Positions 17,450 to 27,564 of a stretch of DNA of 64,000 nt are shown here, piece after piece (within the stretch, counting starts at the first letter, position 1; each line of letters begins with the position of its first letter). The position numbers were made by a program, and so were the translations under genes. Under the pieces are notes generated by a model that saw only the letters and a list, made by a program, of their open reading frames with translations, was not told the DNA's origin and did no database searches. The stretch is from NCBI RefSeq assembly GCF_036416795.1, contig NZ_CP143867.1:5820001-5884000 (forward strand), given 5' to 3'. Source of the DNA: Bacteroides sp. MSB163. Its GTDB lineage: Bacteria; Bacteroidota; Bacteroidia; Bacteroidales; Bacteroidaceae.

Positions 17450-20400
17450 ATCTTTAGTTCTATTAGCATTGGTCTTGAGTATTAATCTTATGGCTCAAAC
17501 AATTACACAGACAGGTGTCGTTGTTGACCAAAACAATGAACCAATGATTGGCGTAACTGTGCAGACGAAAGGTACAGCAACTGGTGGTATTACAGATTTA
17601 GATGGTAACTTTACCATTAAATGCAATAAAGGTGCCACATTAGTTTTCTCTTTTATGGGATACAAAACAGTTGAGCACAAAGCAAGCGGTCAAAGAATGA
17701 AGATTGAAATGGCTGAAGATGCTCAGGCTCTGGATGAAGTTGTAATTGTCGGTTTCGGTTCAATGAACAAAAAACATATTACAGGTTCAATGACTTCGGT
17801 TGATTCTAAAATCTTGGAAGAAAAGAATTCAGTGAATGTTTTTGATGCATTACAAGGTGCTGCTCCCGGTATGCAAATCGTATCAAACTCCGGAGCACCC
17901 GGTTCTTCTTCATTTGTATCTATTCGTGGTGCTTCTACTTTTAGTGATGAAGGTGTCTCTCCGCTGTATGTTGTAGACGGAGTAGTTGTTGATAACATTG
18001 ACGATATTTCTGCCAATGATATTAAGCAAATTGACGTTATGAAAGATGCAGCTTCTTCGGCTATTTATGGTGCTCGTTCTGCAAATGGTGTAATACTGAT
18101 TACTACTAAATCAGGTGAATCAGGAAAACCTCGTGTTGATGCACGTTACCAACATTCCTTTTACACTGTTGCCCGTAAATTGCCTCAGGTTAATGCGTTT
18201 GAAAGCCGTTTAAGTATGGCAGCTTCCGATTTAAACAATCCTTCCAAAACTTTAGAGAAGTTTTCCGCACGTACAGACTCTGTAGGCATGCAGTATAGTA
18301 CAAACTATTATTATCAGGATTTATTGTTCCGTACAGGTGGACGTGATGATGCCAGTGTACAAATTAGTGGTGGTTCCAAAGGGTTCAAATATCGTGCATC
18401 TTTGAACTACATTGGCGAAAAGGGTGTAATTCTAGAGTCTGGAAATGACAAATATACCGCTAACGTCAATGTTGATTATGAACCGTGGAAAAATATAAAG
18501 TTTACCACTCGTGTTCGTTTAAGCTACAATAAAACTAATAATATTAAAGAAACTGTTTTGCAAGATGCCATGCGTCGTGATCCTGATATGATTATCTGGT
18601 ATCCGGATGGTGAATTAATTCCCTATTATTCTTCGGGGGGACGTCGTAATCCTATTGCTGAGCTAAAACAAAAGTTAGATGAACGCTCGACTTATAGAGG
18701 AAACTTTTATCAGGGTATAACTTGGACATTTACTCCTTGGTTAAGATTGGATGCTGACATTTCAGCTGATTATACATCTAATAGAAATTTAACATTCTCA
18801 TCCAAGTATCTGGAAGGAAGTGATAATGGGAAAAATACAGGAGCAGATAAAAGCCAACAAACTTGGAAATATGCAGGCGAAGCTTATTTAAACTTCAATA
18901 AGACAATTGCCAAAGATCATTCTTTGAGTGCTATGGTTGGTAGTAGTTTCGAAGTTAGTAATCAATTGGCATATAATATAGCCGGTTCGTTTTTTCTCTC
19001 CGAAGATATTCATTATATGAATTTGGCTACTGTAAAAGACGTGAAGAATATCAATACAACCGGTTGGGATGAAGCTATGGTAGGTGTATTTGGACGTGTA
19101 GTATATAGTTGGAAGAGTCGCTATACCGTGACTGGTAATCTTCGATTTGACGGTTCTTCCCGTTTTGGTAAGAATAATCGTTGGGGATCTTTCCCTTCTG
19201 TTTCTGCTGCATGGCGTATTTCGGATGAACCCTTCATGCGTTGGGCTAATAACATTCTTACGGATGCCAAAATCCGTGCCAGCTATGGTATTACTGGTAA
19301 TGATAAAATTGGACGCTATGAATCGCAAACCGTTTATACGGCCGGTTCCCAATATTATAATTCAGTAGGTGGTATTGTACCTGCATCTAAATATGGTAAT
19401 CCTGACTTAAAATGGGAACAGACTAAGCAAACAAATATCGGTGTGGATTTGAGTTTTCTGAATGGACGTATTATGTTTGTTGCTGACTATTACATAAAGA
19501 AAACGAGTGACTTGCTTTCTGACTATAATCTTCCAAGTACTACCGGTTATGATAAAATGCGTGTAAACTTGGCTAGTATTGAAAATAAAGGTGTTGAGTT
19601 ATCACTTACAGCAACACCAGTCAGAACACGTGATTTTAGCTGGAGTACTACTGTAAATTGGTGGAAGAATGATAATAAGATTCTTGATTTGGCACGTGAG
19701 GATTATATTAATAGTGCTTGGCTGATTGCAGCAGGAAAACCAGCTGGTCTATTCTATGGTTATAAGAATTTGGGGATATATGAATATGACGCAAGTAATG
19801 CCTGGACTCAAGATTATAAAAACCGTCTGACTCCTGTTTTCAAACGGGATGATGAAGGTAACGTTGTTATAGGTTTGAATGGTCAGCCAACATTGGAAAA
19901 ATATCTGAACCCAGATGGTACTGAATATACAGGCAAAATTGCTCAGATGAAAGTAAATGGAGTAATTGCTGGTGGTGGTGATGTCATATGGTATAACAAG
20001 CCTAATGAAAACGGCGAGTTAGATGATGTGATCAATTCTAACGACCAGACCGAATTAGGCAAAGCAAATCCTGATTGGTTTGGCTCCTGGGGGAATACCC
20101 TTACATATAAAGACTTTTCTCTTTCATTTAACTTCTATGTTAGTTGGGGAGGACAAGTCTGGAATGACTTGAAGCGTTATTATTGTTCATGGGGAGGAAA
20201 TACTCATAAACAAACTCCTGAATATATTATGCAAGGCTGGAAATATCCAGGTGAGATCACAAGTTGGTATGCATTGAACTCCAAACAGCGCAAAACAAAT
20301 AATCACTCTATGAGTTTGAGCGATCAGTTCTTGGAAGATGCAACTTTTATTCGTTTACAATCTGTTCGATTAAGTTACAGTGTGGATCCTAAATTTTTAG

Positions 20401-20576
20401 GTAAAACTCCACTCCGCTCAATACAAGCATATATTTATGGTAACAATTTGCTGACTTGGACTAATTATACAGGATATGATCCGGAATTGAGTGGCGGTGT
20501 TCTAACTCCAGGTAAAGACAGTTCAAAATATCCTCGTAAGCGTGAGTTTGGCTTTGGATTCAACATTGGATTTTAA
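17406..20576 (+). CDS. SusC-A: TonB-dependent outer-membrane glycan transporter
   Basis: A 1056-residue SusC/RagA-type receptor. The long leader (about 1-30), starting MKKKEHKSKSLLWR, lies partly in the inverted repeat. Then come a CarboxypepD_reg-like domain (about 32-115, GVVVDQNNEPMIGVTV), a plug (about 118-230, DEVVIVGFGSMNKKHITG; ANGVILITTKSG) and a 22-strand barrel ending KREFGFGFNIGF. There is no STN signalling domain. With SusD-A it would import oligosaccharides across the outer membrane. SusD-A follows after 16 bp. It resembles SusC-C more than SusC-B. Confidence 0.95.
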   Translation: MKKKEHKSKSLLWRLSLVLLALVLSINLMAQTITQTGVVVDQNNEPMIGVTVQTKGTATGGITDLDGNFTIKCNKGATLVFSFMGYKTVEHKASGQRMKIEMAEDAQALDEVVIVGFGSMNKKHITGSMTSVDSKILEEKNSVNVFDALQGAAPGMQIVSNSGAPGSSSFVSIRGASTFSDEGVSPLYVVDGVVVDNIDDISANDIKQIDVMKDAASSAIYGARSANGVILITTKSGESGKPRVDARYQHSFYTVARKLPQVNAFESRLSMAASDLNNPSKTLEKFSARTDSVGMQYSTNYYYQDLLFRTGGRDDASVQISGGSKGFKYRASLNYIGEKGVILESGNDKYTANVNVDYEPWKNIKFTTRVRLSYNKTNNIKETVLQDAMRRDPDMIIWYPDGELIPYYSSGGRRNPIAELKQKLDERSTYRGNFYQGITWTFTPWLRLDADISADYTSNRNLTFSSKYLEGSDNGKNTGADKSQQTWKYAGEAYLNFNKTIAKDHSLSAMVGSSFEVSNQLAYNIAGSFFLSEDIHYMNLATVKDVKNINTTGWDEAMVGVFGRVVYSWKSRYTVTGNLRFDGSSRFGKNNRWGSFPSVSAAWRISDEPFMRWANNILTDAKIRASYGITGNDKIGRYESQTVYTAGSQYYNSVGGIVPASKYGNPDLKWEQTKQTNIGVDLSFLNGRIMFVADYYIKKTSDLLSDYNLPSTTGYDKMRVNLASIENKGVELSLTATPVRTRDFSWSTTVNWWKNDNKILDLAREDYINSAWLIAAGKPAGLFYGYKNLGIYEYDASNAWTQDYKNRLTPVFKRDDEGNVVIGLNGQPTLEKYLNPDGTEYTGKIAQMKVNGVIAGGGDVIWYNKPNENGELDDVINSNDQTELGKANPDWFGSWGNTLTYKDFSLSFNFYVSWGGQVWNDLKRYYCSWGGNTHKQTPEYIMQGWKYPGEITSWYALNSKQRKTNNHSMSLSDQFLEDATFIRLQSVRLSYSVDPKFLGKTPLRSIQAYIYGNNLLTWTNYTGYDPELSGGVLTPGKDSSKYPRKREFGFGFNIGF

Positions 20577-20592
20577 CTAAAAAGATAAGAAA

Positions 20593-22140
20593 ATGAAGAA
20601 ATATATAATACTAGCTTTTACAAGTCTTTTGGCTTTATCAAGTTGTGAAAGTTTTTTAGACAGATCTCCTTTGTCAGATTTGTCTCCATCAAGTTACTTT
20701 AAAGATAAAGCTGAAATGAAGAACTGGAATGCAGGTATTTATGATGCGTTTCAGAGTGCACTTTCCAAGCGTCAGGTTCTTTTTGGTGATGTACGTTCAG
20801 ATAATGTAACCGGTACATCCTATGAAGATTCTAAGATTTACATGAATGCCTTGATGCCCAATATCTCAGAAGCCAGTTGGGAACCTTTTTTCACTTGTAT
20901 TTCCAGATGTAATATTGGTATTCAAAAATATCCGACAATTCCCAATATCCTAGAATCCGAGTATGCTCCATATATCGGACAATGTTATGCCATGCGTGCT
21001 TATATGTATTTTTGGGGAACCCGTACTTGGGGTAAAATGCCAATAATAACGGAACCATGGGATGGATCTCTAAATACCATCGCTGTTCCCCGTTCTTCAT
21101 TAGAACAAGTAAAGGTACAAATATTATCTGATATAGAAAAGGCTATCAGTTACTTTAACCAATCTGATACAAGTGATAAAATTTATTTGGGCAAAGATGC
21201 AATGTACGCTTTACTAACAGAAGTTTACATGTGGTATAATGATTATCAAGATGCCTTAACAGCTTCAGAACATTTTATCAACCATAAGAGTTTGTCATTA
21301 TCTAATGGAGAAATTGAATGGAAAAACATCTTCACCAATCCTAGTAGTTCAAAAGAAGTAATCTTTGCTATGGCATGGGATTACGAAACAGATGGAGCTT
21401 TAAGTGGCTGGCCGCAACTTTTAGGGGCAAGTAACACGAATAATGGTTACAGAATGGCAGAACCCATTTTTAATGAGTTTATAGATCGGCTTCGTTCCGG
21501 AGAAGGTTCTGATGCACGTTTTTGGAATACAATTGACACTGTGAAAGTATACTATAAGGCCTCTCGTGTTCCTTTGACGTATGCAAGTTATACAGCTGGA
21601 GTAGAAAGCGTAAATAAATGTATCAAATACAGCAATATTGATCCTGAACGCGAGTATGATTCCTCTAATCAAGTGTATAAATCATATTTTTCAGTAATGA
21701 ACACAACCGACAGCGAGTTTTCTCTGGTAATGATGCGTATGGCAAATATTATGTTACTGCGTGCAGAAGCTTTAAATAAGTTGAACAGAGGAGATGAGGC
21801 ACTGAATATTGTCAATGATGTTCGTACTCGTGTGGGTTACTTGAAAGATGCAAAATTAGAAGTATCCAATGTTAATAATGTAAATGAAGTGGAAAATATT
21901 ATTCTGCAAGAAAGACAATTGGAACTTTATGGAGAAGGGTATCGTTGGTTTGATTTAATGCGAACTGGTCATTTAATAGAAGTGATGGACCCTATCTATT
22001 CCGCACGTCAGGAAGCAGCAGATGTGACAGTAACCGGTTTCGGTAATGAAGGCACTAAATACTGGCCAATTCATTATGCTGAATTTGAATCAAACAAGGC
22101 ACTGGTTGGAGATCAGAATCCACCTTATACTGAACGTTAA
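20593..22140 (+). CDS. SusD-A: surface glycan-binding lipoprotein
   Basis: A 515-residue SusD/RagB lipoprotein (lipobox Cys18, LSSCES). The N-terminal SusD-like region has DRSPLSDLSPSSYF and NAGIYDAFQSAL; the TPR helices include CYAMRAYMYFWGTRTWGKMP; the C-terminal region has RQLELYGEGYRWFDLMRTGHL. It forms the lid of SusC-A and binds the glycan at the cell surface. It lies in the probable operon SusC-A/SusD-A/FAS1/surface lipoprotein. Its positional paralogue is SusD-C (47285-48868). Confidence 0.95.
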   Translation: MKKYIILAFTSLLALSSCESFLDRSPLSDLSPSSYFKDKAEMKNWNAGIYDAFQSALSKRQVLFGDVRSDNVTGTSYEDSKIYMNALMPNISEASWEPFFTCISRCNIGIQKYPTIPNILESEYAPYIGQCYAMRAYMYFWGTRTWGKMPIITEPWDGSLNTIAVPRSSLEQVKVQILSDIEKAISYFNQSDTSDKIYLGKDAMYALLTEVYMWYNDYQDALTASEHFINHKSLSLSNGEIEWKNIFTNPSSSKEVIFAMAWDYETDGALSGWPQLLGASNTNNGYRMAEPIFNEFIDRLRSGEGSDARFWNTIDTVKVYYKASRVPLTYASYTAGVESVNKCIKYSNIDPEREYDSSNQVYKSYFSVMNTTDSEFSLVMMRMANIMLLRAEALNKLNRGDEALNIVNDVRTRVGYLKDAKLEVSNVNNVNEVENIILQERQLELYGEGYRWFDLMRTGHLIEVMDPIYSARQEAADVTVTGFGNEGTKYWPIHYAEFESNKALVGDQNPPYTER

Positions 22141-22167
22141 AAACAAACTATTAAAAAAGAGTTAATA

Positions 22168-22854
22168 ATGAAACTAGAATATTATAAAAAAGCATTAGCC
22201 TTGATGGTAATTCCTTTCTTTATAGCAAGCTGTGAATTATTGGGGTTAGATTATCAAGATTCATACGATTACGATTATAGTGCTGGCATGCCAAGTAATA
22301 AAATCGATATGTCTGCTTTCGAATTTATCAAATCCCGTACAGATATATTTTCTTTGTTGGAAGAGGCTATTTTGTATGCAGGAGTTGAAAATGAGTTTAA
22401 ACAAAGTGGAATGACCTACTTGTTACCAACGAATACAGCATTTAACTCAGAGACGAGTACTGATTTAAGTTATTTTCAGACGCATCAACTAACATATATA
22501 GATGAGGAAACTGGAGAACTTGTTTCTTACGCACCTATAAGTATGACTGCCTATTCCAAAGAACAAGTGAAAGAATTTTTGCTTTATCACATTGTGAAGG
22601 GTAAATATACTTTCACTAATCTTCCGGCAGAACCAACTTGGTTTGAGACGGTAGCTACAGCTGATACAGCTAAAATAAATATGTATTTATTGAAAGACCG
22701 TAATCCCAACATTGTATTCAACAATTTTGATGGGCATTACAAATCTTCCATCAAGCCACGCACTTCCAATCTTTACAATGCTGACGGTTCATATATGCAT
22801 GTCATGGATAGTTGGTTGGATCGCCCTACAAAAGAACAACTAAATATGAAATAA
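22168..22854 (+). CDS. FAS1 (fasciclin)-like lipoprotein A
   Basis: A 228-residue lipoprotein (signal peptide with lipobox IASCELLG). One FAS1-like domain (about 45-220): MSAFEFIKSRTDIFSLLEEA, then TYLLPTNTAFN, VKEFLLYHIVKGKYT and a final SYMHVMDSWLD strand. FAS1 domains mediate adhesion or ligand binding, and here it would be a surface accessory to the SusCD pair. It starts 27 bp after SusD-A. A paralogue sits at the same relative place in the mirror cassette (46554-47264). The function is inferred from position only. Confidence 0.78.
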   Translation: MKLEYYKKALALMVIPFFIASCELLGLDYQDSYDYDYSAGMPSNKIDMSAFEFIKSRTDIFSLLEEAILYAGVENEFKQSGMTYLLPTNTAFNSETSTDLSYFQTHQLTYIDEETGELVSYAPISMTAYSKEQVKEFLLYHIVKGKYTFTNLPAEPTWFETVATADTAKINMYLLKDRNPNIVFNNFDGHYKSSIKPRTSNLYNADGSYMHVMDSWLDRPTKEQLNMK

Positions 22855-22872
22855 CCTAAAAAGATTACGATT

Positions 22873-23964
22873 ATGAAATATATTTATCAATTTTTCATTG
22901 TTCTACTTTGTGCTTTCTCTTTTGCAAGCTGTGGTGATGATGATTTTATCGAAATAGATTCGTTAAGTACAGATGGAGATGAATTCTACTGTAATCAGAA
23001 AGTGAAAGTATGGATGTGTGTACGTTCCAGCGATTTATGGCATACGAATTATGAATGGAGTTGTGATGCGGGTTCATTGACCCAACCTCAAGGTTTAAAT
23101 GAAATGACCTGGAAAGCGCCAAGCACTCCGGGTACCTACACGATTACCTGTCGAGCTAGTATTGGGGGAGAATCACAAGTTCGTTCTCATAAGATGTATG
23201 TATCCAGTTATTATTTTGATAAATTTGAGAAAACTCCTCATTCTTTATCTTTACAAGGTAGTACAACTGGAACACTTAAAAAAGAATCTAACGGTAACCA
23301 ATATCTGCAAGCAAAAGTGAATTCTGCCGCAGAAGTAACTCGTTATCTTCGCCGTGCTTTTGGAGATAATACGTTATATACTCCGTTTAGTACCCGCATG
23401 AAACTTGGTTTTGACTCTAATGTCCCTAATATGCAAGAAATTGTAGTTGGGAAAAAAACAGGAAAAGCAACATTGGAGTATCGTTGGAATTTACGTTCCG
23501 ACGCTTCCAACAATGGTTCTTATATTAACCAGATTCGTCTGATATGGTATCCGGGAAAGCTAAAAAGTGGAGAAGTGTATCCGGCTGTACCTAATGAAGA
23601 ACTTACGATGGAAGGTACCACGGATTATAATGTACAGTTAATTGTTCAGTATACATCTGCTGCAGGCAAAAAAATTACGTATAACGAATATCACAACCTG
23701 AATACAATGAATACATTTACTGCCAAACTTTATCAGACGGTATCCATGTCTGTTGACGAAAGTGAAGCAATCATTGTGCATGTAGCTGGTCAGGAAGTAT
23801 TAAAGAGTAATATTTTAAAAGATGCACGTACTGAAAACTCCTGTGAAGGTCGTATGTCTATCAATAACTGGGAGCTTTATATACCCAATGGCAATGCTGG
23901 TAAAAACATTCCGTTAGTATATATCGATGACGCTTACGCCTCTAATACAGGTATTTTAGAATAA
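22873..23964 (+). CDS. Surface glycan-binding-like lipoprotein A (Ig/PKD-like N-terminus)
   Basis: A 363-residue lipoprotein (lipobox FASCGDDD) with a run of acidic residues after the Cys, typical of surface-exported Bacteroides lipoproteins. An N-terminal PKD/Ig-like domain (about 30-115: NYEWSCDAGSLTQPQG, TYTITCRAS) is followed by a concanavalin-like beta-sandwich (about 125-360). It is likely a surface glycan-binding protein working with SusCD-A. A terminator follows its stop at 23977-24017. The paralogue at 45566-46534 keeps the N-terminal module (YEWGCDGGSMTNPQG). Confidence 0.75.
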   Translation: MKYIYQFFIVLLCAFSFASCGDDDFIEIDSLSTDGDEFYCNQKVKVWMCVRSSDLWHTNYEWSCDAGSLTQPQGLNEMTWKAPSTPGTYTITCRASIGGESQVRSHKMYVSSYYFDKFEKTPHSLSLQGSTTGTLKKESNGNQYLQAKVNSAAEVTRYLRRAFGDNTLYTPFSTRMKLGFDSNVPNMQEIVVGKKTGKATLEYRWNLRSDASNNGSYINQIRLIWYPGKLKSGEVYPAVPNEELTMEGTTDYNVQLIVQYTSAAGKKITYNEYHNLNTMNTFTAKLYQTVSMSVDESEAIIVHVAGQEVLKSNILKDARTENSCEGRMSINNWELYIPNGNAGKNIPLVYIDDAYASNTGILE

Positions 23965-23976
23965 TATTCATTCATC

Positions 23977-24019
23977 AAAAAGTATCTTGGGAGTTATTGT
24001 ATCCTAAGATACTTTTTTT
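23977..24019 (+). terminator. Terminator/attenuator between surface lipoprotein A and plug protein A
   Basis: A 16-bp stem (23977-23992 with 24002-24017, one G-U pair) and a 9-nt loop, ending in a run of Ts. A comparable hairpin stands at the same place in the mirror cassette (45493-45545), so expression of the downstream genes may be lowered or separately controlled. Confidence 0.85.
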
Positions 24020-24032
24020 AATTCTTGTAATT

Positions 24033-24698
24033 ATGAAAAAACGATTATTTCTTGTTTTGTACACATCACTTTATGTTGCAATGGTCTTTGGTCAAGACTT
24101 TAAGGGAGTTATTGTTAATGCCAAGCAACGTCCTTTAAAAGGGATAAAAGTATGGAAAAAAAATACTACTGAAAGTGTAAAGACAGATAACATGGGAGTA
24201 TTCTCTTTTTCCGGTTTACAGCCCACAGATACATTGGTAGTATCTATTTCTAAAAAAGAAGAGGCAATTATCCCTATTGGTAAGCTATCCCAAGCTTCTC
24301 TTAAACTGGAAAAGAAATTTTTCATTTTATTCGATGGGCAGAAAGAAGAAAAAAGAGAATATACCAGGATACTCCGTGCAAGTTATAACTCAAATGTATT
24401 GACTCGTGAACAAATTCAGAAGTTATCAGCCAATAGCATTTACGATCTATTTAAGGGTGGAGCTATTCCGGGGGTAACAGTGAATGGAGACAAAATTACA
24501 ATTCGCGGAGGAAGTTCATTTGATTTGGATAATGAGCCTTTATTTGTTGTCAACGGCACTTTATATGAAAGTAGCAGTGAAGTAGACGGTGTAGTGTCAA
24601 TCAATGATGTAGACAAGGTAGAAATACAAAAAGATGGTGCATCTTATGGCATGAAAGGAGCTAACGGTGTTATAATTATTACTACAATTAAGAAATAG
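24033..24698 (+). CDS. Barrel-less TonB-receptor plug protein A
   Basis: A 221-residue exported protein (signal peptide 1-21, ending VFG). It has a CarboxypepD_reg-like domain (about 24-100, GVIVNAKQRPLKGIKVW) and a TonB-receptor plug-like domain (about 125-220: LTREQIQKLSANSIYDLFKG, EIQKDGASYGMKGANGVIIITT), then stops: no beta-barrel follows. It looks like the first two domains of a SusC protein made as a free protein. The start is the ATG at 24033 after the terminator; the frame is open 12 codons further, inside the hairpin. Paralogue: 44804-45475. It may be a decoy plug or an outer-membrane adaptor for the following MG2/plug protein; both are guesses. Confidence 0.75.
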   Translation: MKKRLFLVLYTSLYVAMVFGQDFKGVIVNAKQRPLKGIKVWKKNTTESVKTDNMGVFSFSGLQPTDTLVVSISKKEEAIIPIGKLSQASLKLEKKFFILFDGQKEEKREYTRILRASYNSNVLTREQIQKLSANSIYDLFKGGAIPGVTVNGDKITIRGGSSFDLDNEPLFVVNGTLYESSSEVDGVVSINDVDKVEIQKDGASYGMKGANGVIIITTIKK

Positions 24699-24725
24699 CA
24701 CATAACTACTAAACACGCATGCACT

Positions 24726-27533
24726 ATGAAAAACAACCGGATAAGATATTACCTGAGTTTATGGGTGATACTATTTGTTAGCATCTTTACAAGTAATGCT
24801 CAACAAACAGATACTATTTATATGAACAATATTGTCAGTTCATTTAAACAAGTTACTAATTTGCCGCAAGAGAAAGTCTATCTACATACCGATAAACCAT
24901 ATTATTTTGCAGGTGATACTATTTGGTTGAAAGCATATTTGGTGAATGCCATTACCCACTTTTCCGGAAATGGCAGTCACTATGTGTATGTAGAACTCAT
25001 AAATCGCAAAAATAAAGTTCAGCAGCGTATTAAGGTTCAGCAACGTAAAGACATCTTTTCAAGTTTCATCCCTCTTCCAAAATCATTAGAGGCTGGTGAT
25101 TATTATCTCCGTGCATATACCTATTGGATGTTAAACGAAAAATCCGACTTTTATTTTTCCAAAAATCTAAAAGTCTTTGCTTCTCAATCTTCGTTTATGT
25201 ATCCGGAAATAAGATATGAACAGAAAGGGAAAAAACGTATAGCAACTGTTACCTTCAAAAGACCCGACAATACTGTCTATGCAGGTAATTACGTACACTA
25301 TATGGTTCGTACCAAGCCATACGAAAATAAGTTCCGTCAGCAACAGACTAACAAGAACGGAGAGATTCAAATAGATATACCTGAAAAAGATAAAATAGAA
25401 CAATATATCTATGTTGTATTGGAAGATAAACAGTTAAAGCACAAACACACATTTTATGTTCCGGATGCTTTTGACTACCATGTCGATTTTTTTCCGGAAG
25501 GTGGTAGCTTAATTTCGGGATGTACCCAAAAAGTGGGTATAAAAGCTATAGACACAAATGGAAATTCAGTAGAAGTGACTGGTAGTATTTTGAACAGTAA
25601 AGGTGATACCATTACTCATTTTAAGAGTTCTTATGCAGGTATCGGCAGTTTTATGCTACCTATTTCAATAGGTGAAAAATATAAAGCAGTCGTTAGTTCT
25701 ATTACAGGAGATATGAAGAAAGAGTTTTTACTGCCTGATCCGGAGGCCGACAAATTTTCTTTATCCATTACCGAACGTAATGGCATCATACATTACACAA
25801 TATTACATTCTCCCCAAGAGAGGTTGCCGGATAATTTATACTTGATAGCCCATGTTCGTGGTTTTCTCCTATTTGTACAACCCCTACAGAAAGGACAAGG
25901 AGCGGTCAGCCTGAAATCCATCCCTGAAGGGATATTAACCCTTACTTTATTGGATGGAAATTACGTTCCACACAGTGAACGCCTTGTATTCGTTCGCCAA
26001 AATCATTCAATCTGGCAGTTAGCCTCTGATAAGGCATCCTATGGTTCGCGTTCACCGATATCTCTTGATATCCACCTCTCCGATCTGTCAGGGCAACCTA
26101 TAAAGGGGGATTTCTCTTTAAGCGTCACAGATAACTATGCTATCAGATGTGATTCTACAGCAGATAATATTCTTTCTAATTTGCTGCTGACATCAGATAT
26201 AAAAGGATACATTGAAACACCCGGATATTACTTTAAAGATAATTCTCAGCGATTGAAAGCCTGTCTGGATAATTTGATGATAACACAAGGGTGGAGTCGT
26301 TTTAATGTAGAAGACATTCTTAAAGAACAGCAAAAGAATCCCAAATACTTTATGGAAATCGGACAAGCTGTTTCCGGTAAGGTATTAGATATTCGTAATA
26401 AGCCACTTTCTGGAAAAACTGTGAATGTTTTTGTCAATAAACGTCCTTATCCCTCAACACAGACAGATAATGACGGAGTGTTTATTGTAGATAAGTTAAG
26501 TTTTGCAGATACAGCCAGAGCTGAAGCACAGGTAATAGAAAAAGGAAAAATCTTTCATGCTAATATCCGAATAGACAGGGATTATTTTCCGGAAGCAGTA
26601 AACACCCATCCATACAAGGATGCAAAATATGAGCAACAAAACGAATATATAGAAGAAATGCAATCACCTTTTGTCAGAGAAGACGGAGTCTTGATGCTAC
26701 GTCTTCCAGAAGTCGTGATTAATGCCAGAAGTTTAGTAAAAGATCGTTTTTCTTCCTATAAAATGGATGATGAAGAGATGTTGGCTCAACAAGATGCGCG
26801 CACGGCACTCGATTTAGTCAAGAATGTTCCCGGATTCCGAATTATAGATAATCGTCCCTATATAAACCCCAAATACTCCCAACGTCCGGAACATCTGATG
26901 TCTAATGATGTAAATAACAGGAATGCCTTGCGTCCCAAAGAGAAAATAGATTATGGCCGTACTGCGCGCTTCATGCTGGATAACAAAACGATCAGTTTCA
27001 ATGCTCTTTCTCTCATCAATGCGGAAGACATCGTAGGAGTACATAAAATCGATCCGGAAGTTGATGCAGCCGTCAATATTACTCAAAATCTGAAATACTT
27101 GGAAGCAGCCTATAATGAAGCTTTTGAGAGTGGTGCCACCTTAGAAGAATTGGAAGAACTAGAAGTGGACAGACAACTCCAGAAAATGAAGGATGGTACT
27201 CAAAGTATTTCCGGTGGATGTATTGTGTTAACCTCACGTACCGGTAATTTAGAGATACCGCGTACTTCCCAAGGGGACACGGCATTTCTGCTCGGCTTTA
27301 ATCGGTATAAATCCTTTTATAGCCCTAAATACGTAACAGACGAAGAACGCAAATCACTTGTACCGGATAATCGTACCACCATTTACTGGCAGCCTCAACT
27401 CCGAACCGATGAAAGAGGTAATGCCAGCGTACACTTTTACACAGCTGATCGTCCCAGCTATTATACAATTATTATTGAAGGTATAACAGATAAAGGTGTA
27501 CCTTGTCGCTATGAACATTTATTAAAAAGATAA
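24726..27533 (+). CDS. Large exported MG2/plug-domain protein 1
   Basis: A 935-residue exported protein (signal peptide about 1-25, ending SNA). It has an alpha-2-macroglobulin MG2-like N-terminus (about 45-145: EKVYLHTDKPYYFAGDTIWLKAYL), further beta-sandwich repeats, a CarboxypepD_reg-like region (about 540-600, SGKVLDIRNKPLSGKTVNV) and a plug-like segment (about 660-800, LPEVVINAR, RTALDLVKNVPGF). The C-terminal beta domain has WQPQLRTDERGNASVHFYTADRP. It has no barrel and no thioester motif. It is paralogous to 28614-31361, and the two flank a lyase-like gene. Similar proteins are widespread but uncharacterised in Bacteroidetes. Confidence 0.75.
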   Translation: MKNNRIRYYLSLWVILFVSIFTSNAQQTDTIYMNNIVSSFKQVTNLPQEKVYLHTDKPYYFAGDTIWLKAYLVNAITHFSGNGSHYVYVELINRKNKVQQRIKVQQRKDIFSSFIPLPKSLEAGDYYLRAYTYWMLNEKSDFYFSKNLKVFASQSSFMYPEIRYEQKGKKRIATVTFKRPDNTVYAGNYVHYMVRTKPYENKFRQQQTNKNGEIQIDIPEKDKIEQYIYVVLEDKQLKHKHTFYVPDAFDYHVDFFPEGGSLISGCTQKVGIKAIDTNGNSVEVTGSILNSKGDTITHFKSSYAGIGSFMLPISIGEKYKAVVSSITGDMKKEFLLPDPEADKFSLSITERNGIIHYTILHSPQERLPDNLYLIAHVRGFLLFVQPLQKGQGAVSLKSIPEGILTLTLLDGNYVPHSERLVFVRQNHSIWQLASDKASYGSRSPISLDIHLSDLSGQPIKGDFSLSVTDNYAIRCDSTADNILSNLLLTSDIKGYIETPGYYFKDNSQRLKACLDNLMITQGWSRFNVEDILKEQQKNPKYFMEIGQAVSGKVLDIRNKPLSGKTVNVFVNKRPYPSTQTDNDGVFIVDKLSFADTARAEAQVIEKGKIFHANIRIDRDYFPEAVNTHPYKDAKYEQQNEYIEEMQSPFVREDGVLMLRLPEVVINARSLVKDRFSSYKMDDEEMLAQQDARTALDLVKNVPGFRIIDNRPYINPKYSQRPEHLMSNDVNNRNALRPKEKIDYGRTARFMLDNKTISFNALSLINAEDIVGVHKIDPEVDAAVNITQNLKYLEAAYNEAFESGATLEELEELEVDRQLQKMKDGTQSISGGCIVLTSRTGNLEIPRTSQGDTAFLLGFNRYKSFYSPKYVTDEERKSLVPDNRTTIYWQPQLRTDERGNASVHFYTADRPSYYTIIIEGITDKGVPCRYEHLLKR

Positions 27534-27564
27534 GCAGCTTATTTTTTATTTTAAATTTGATATC

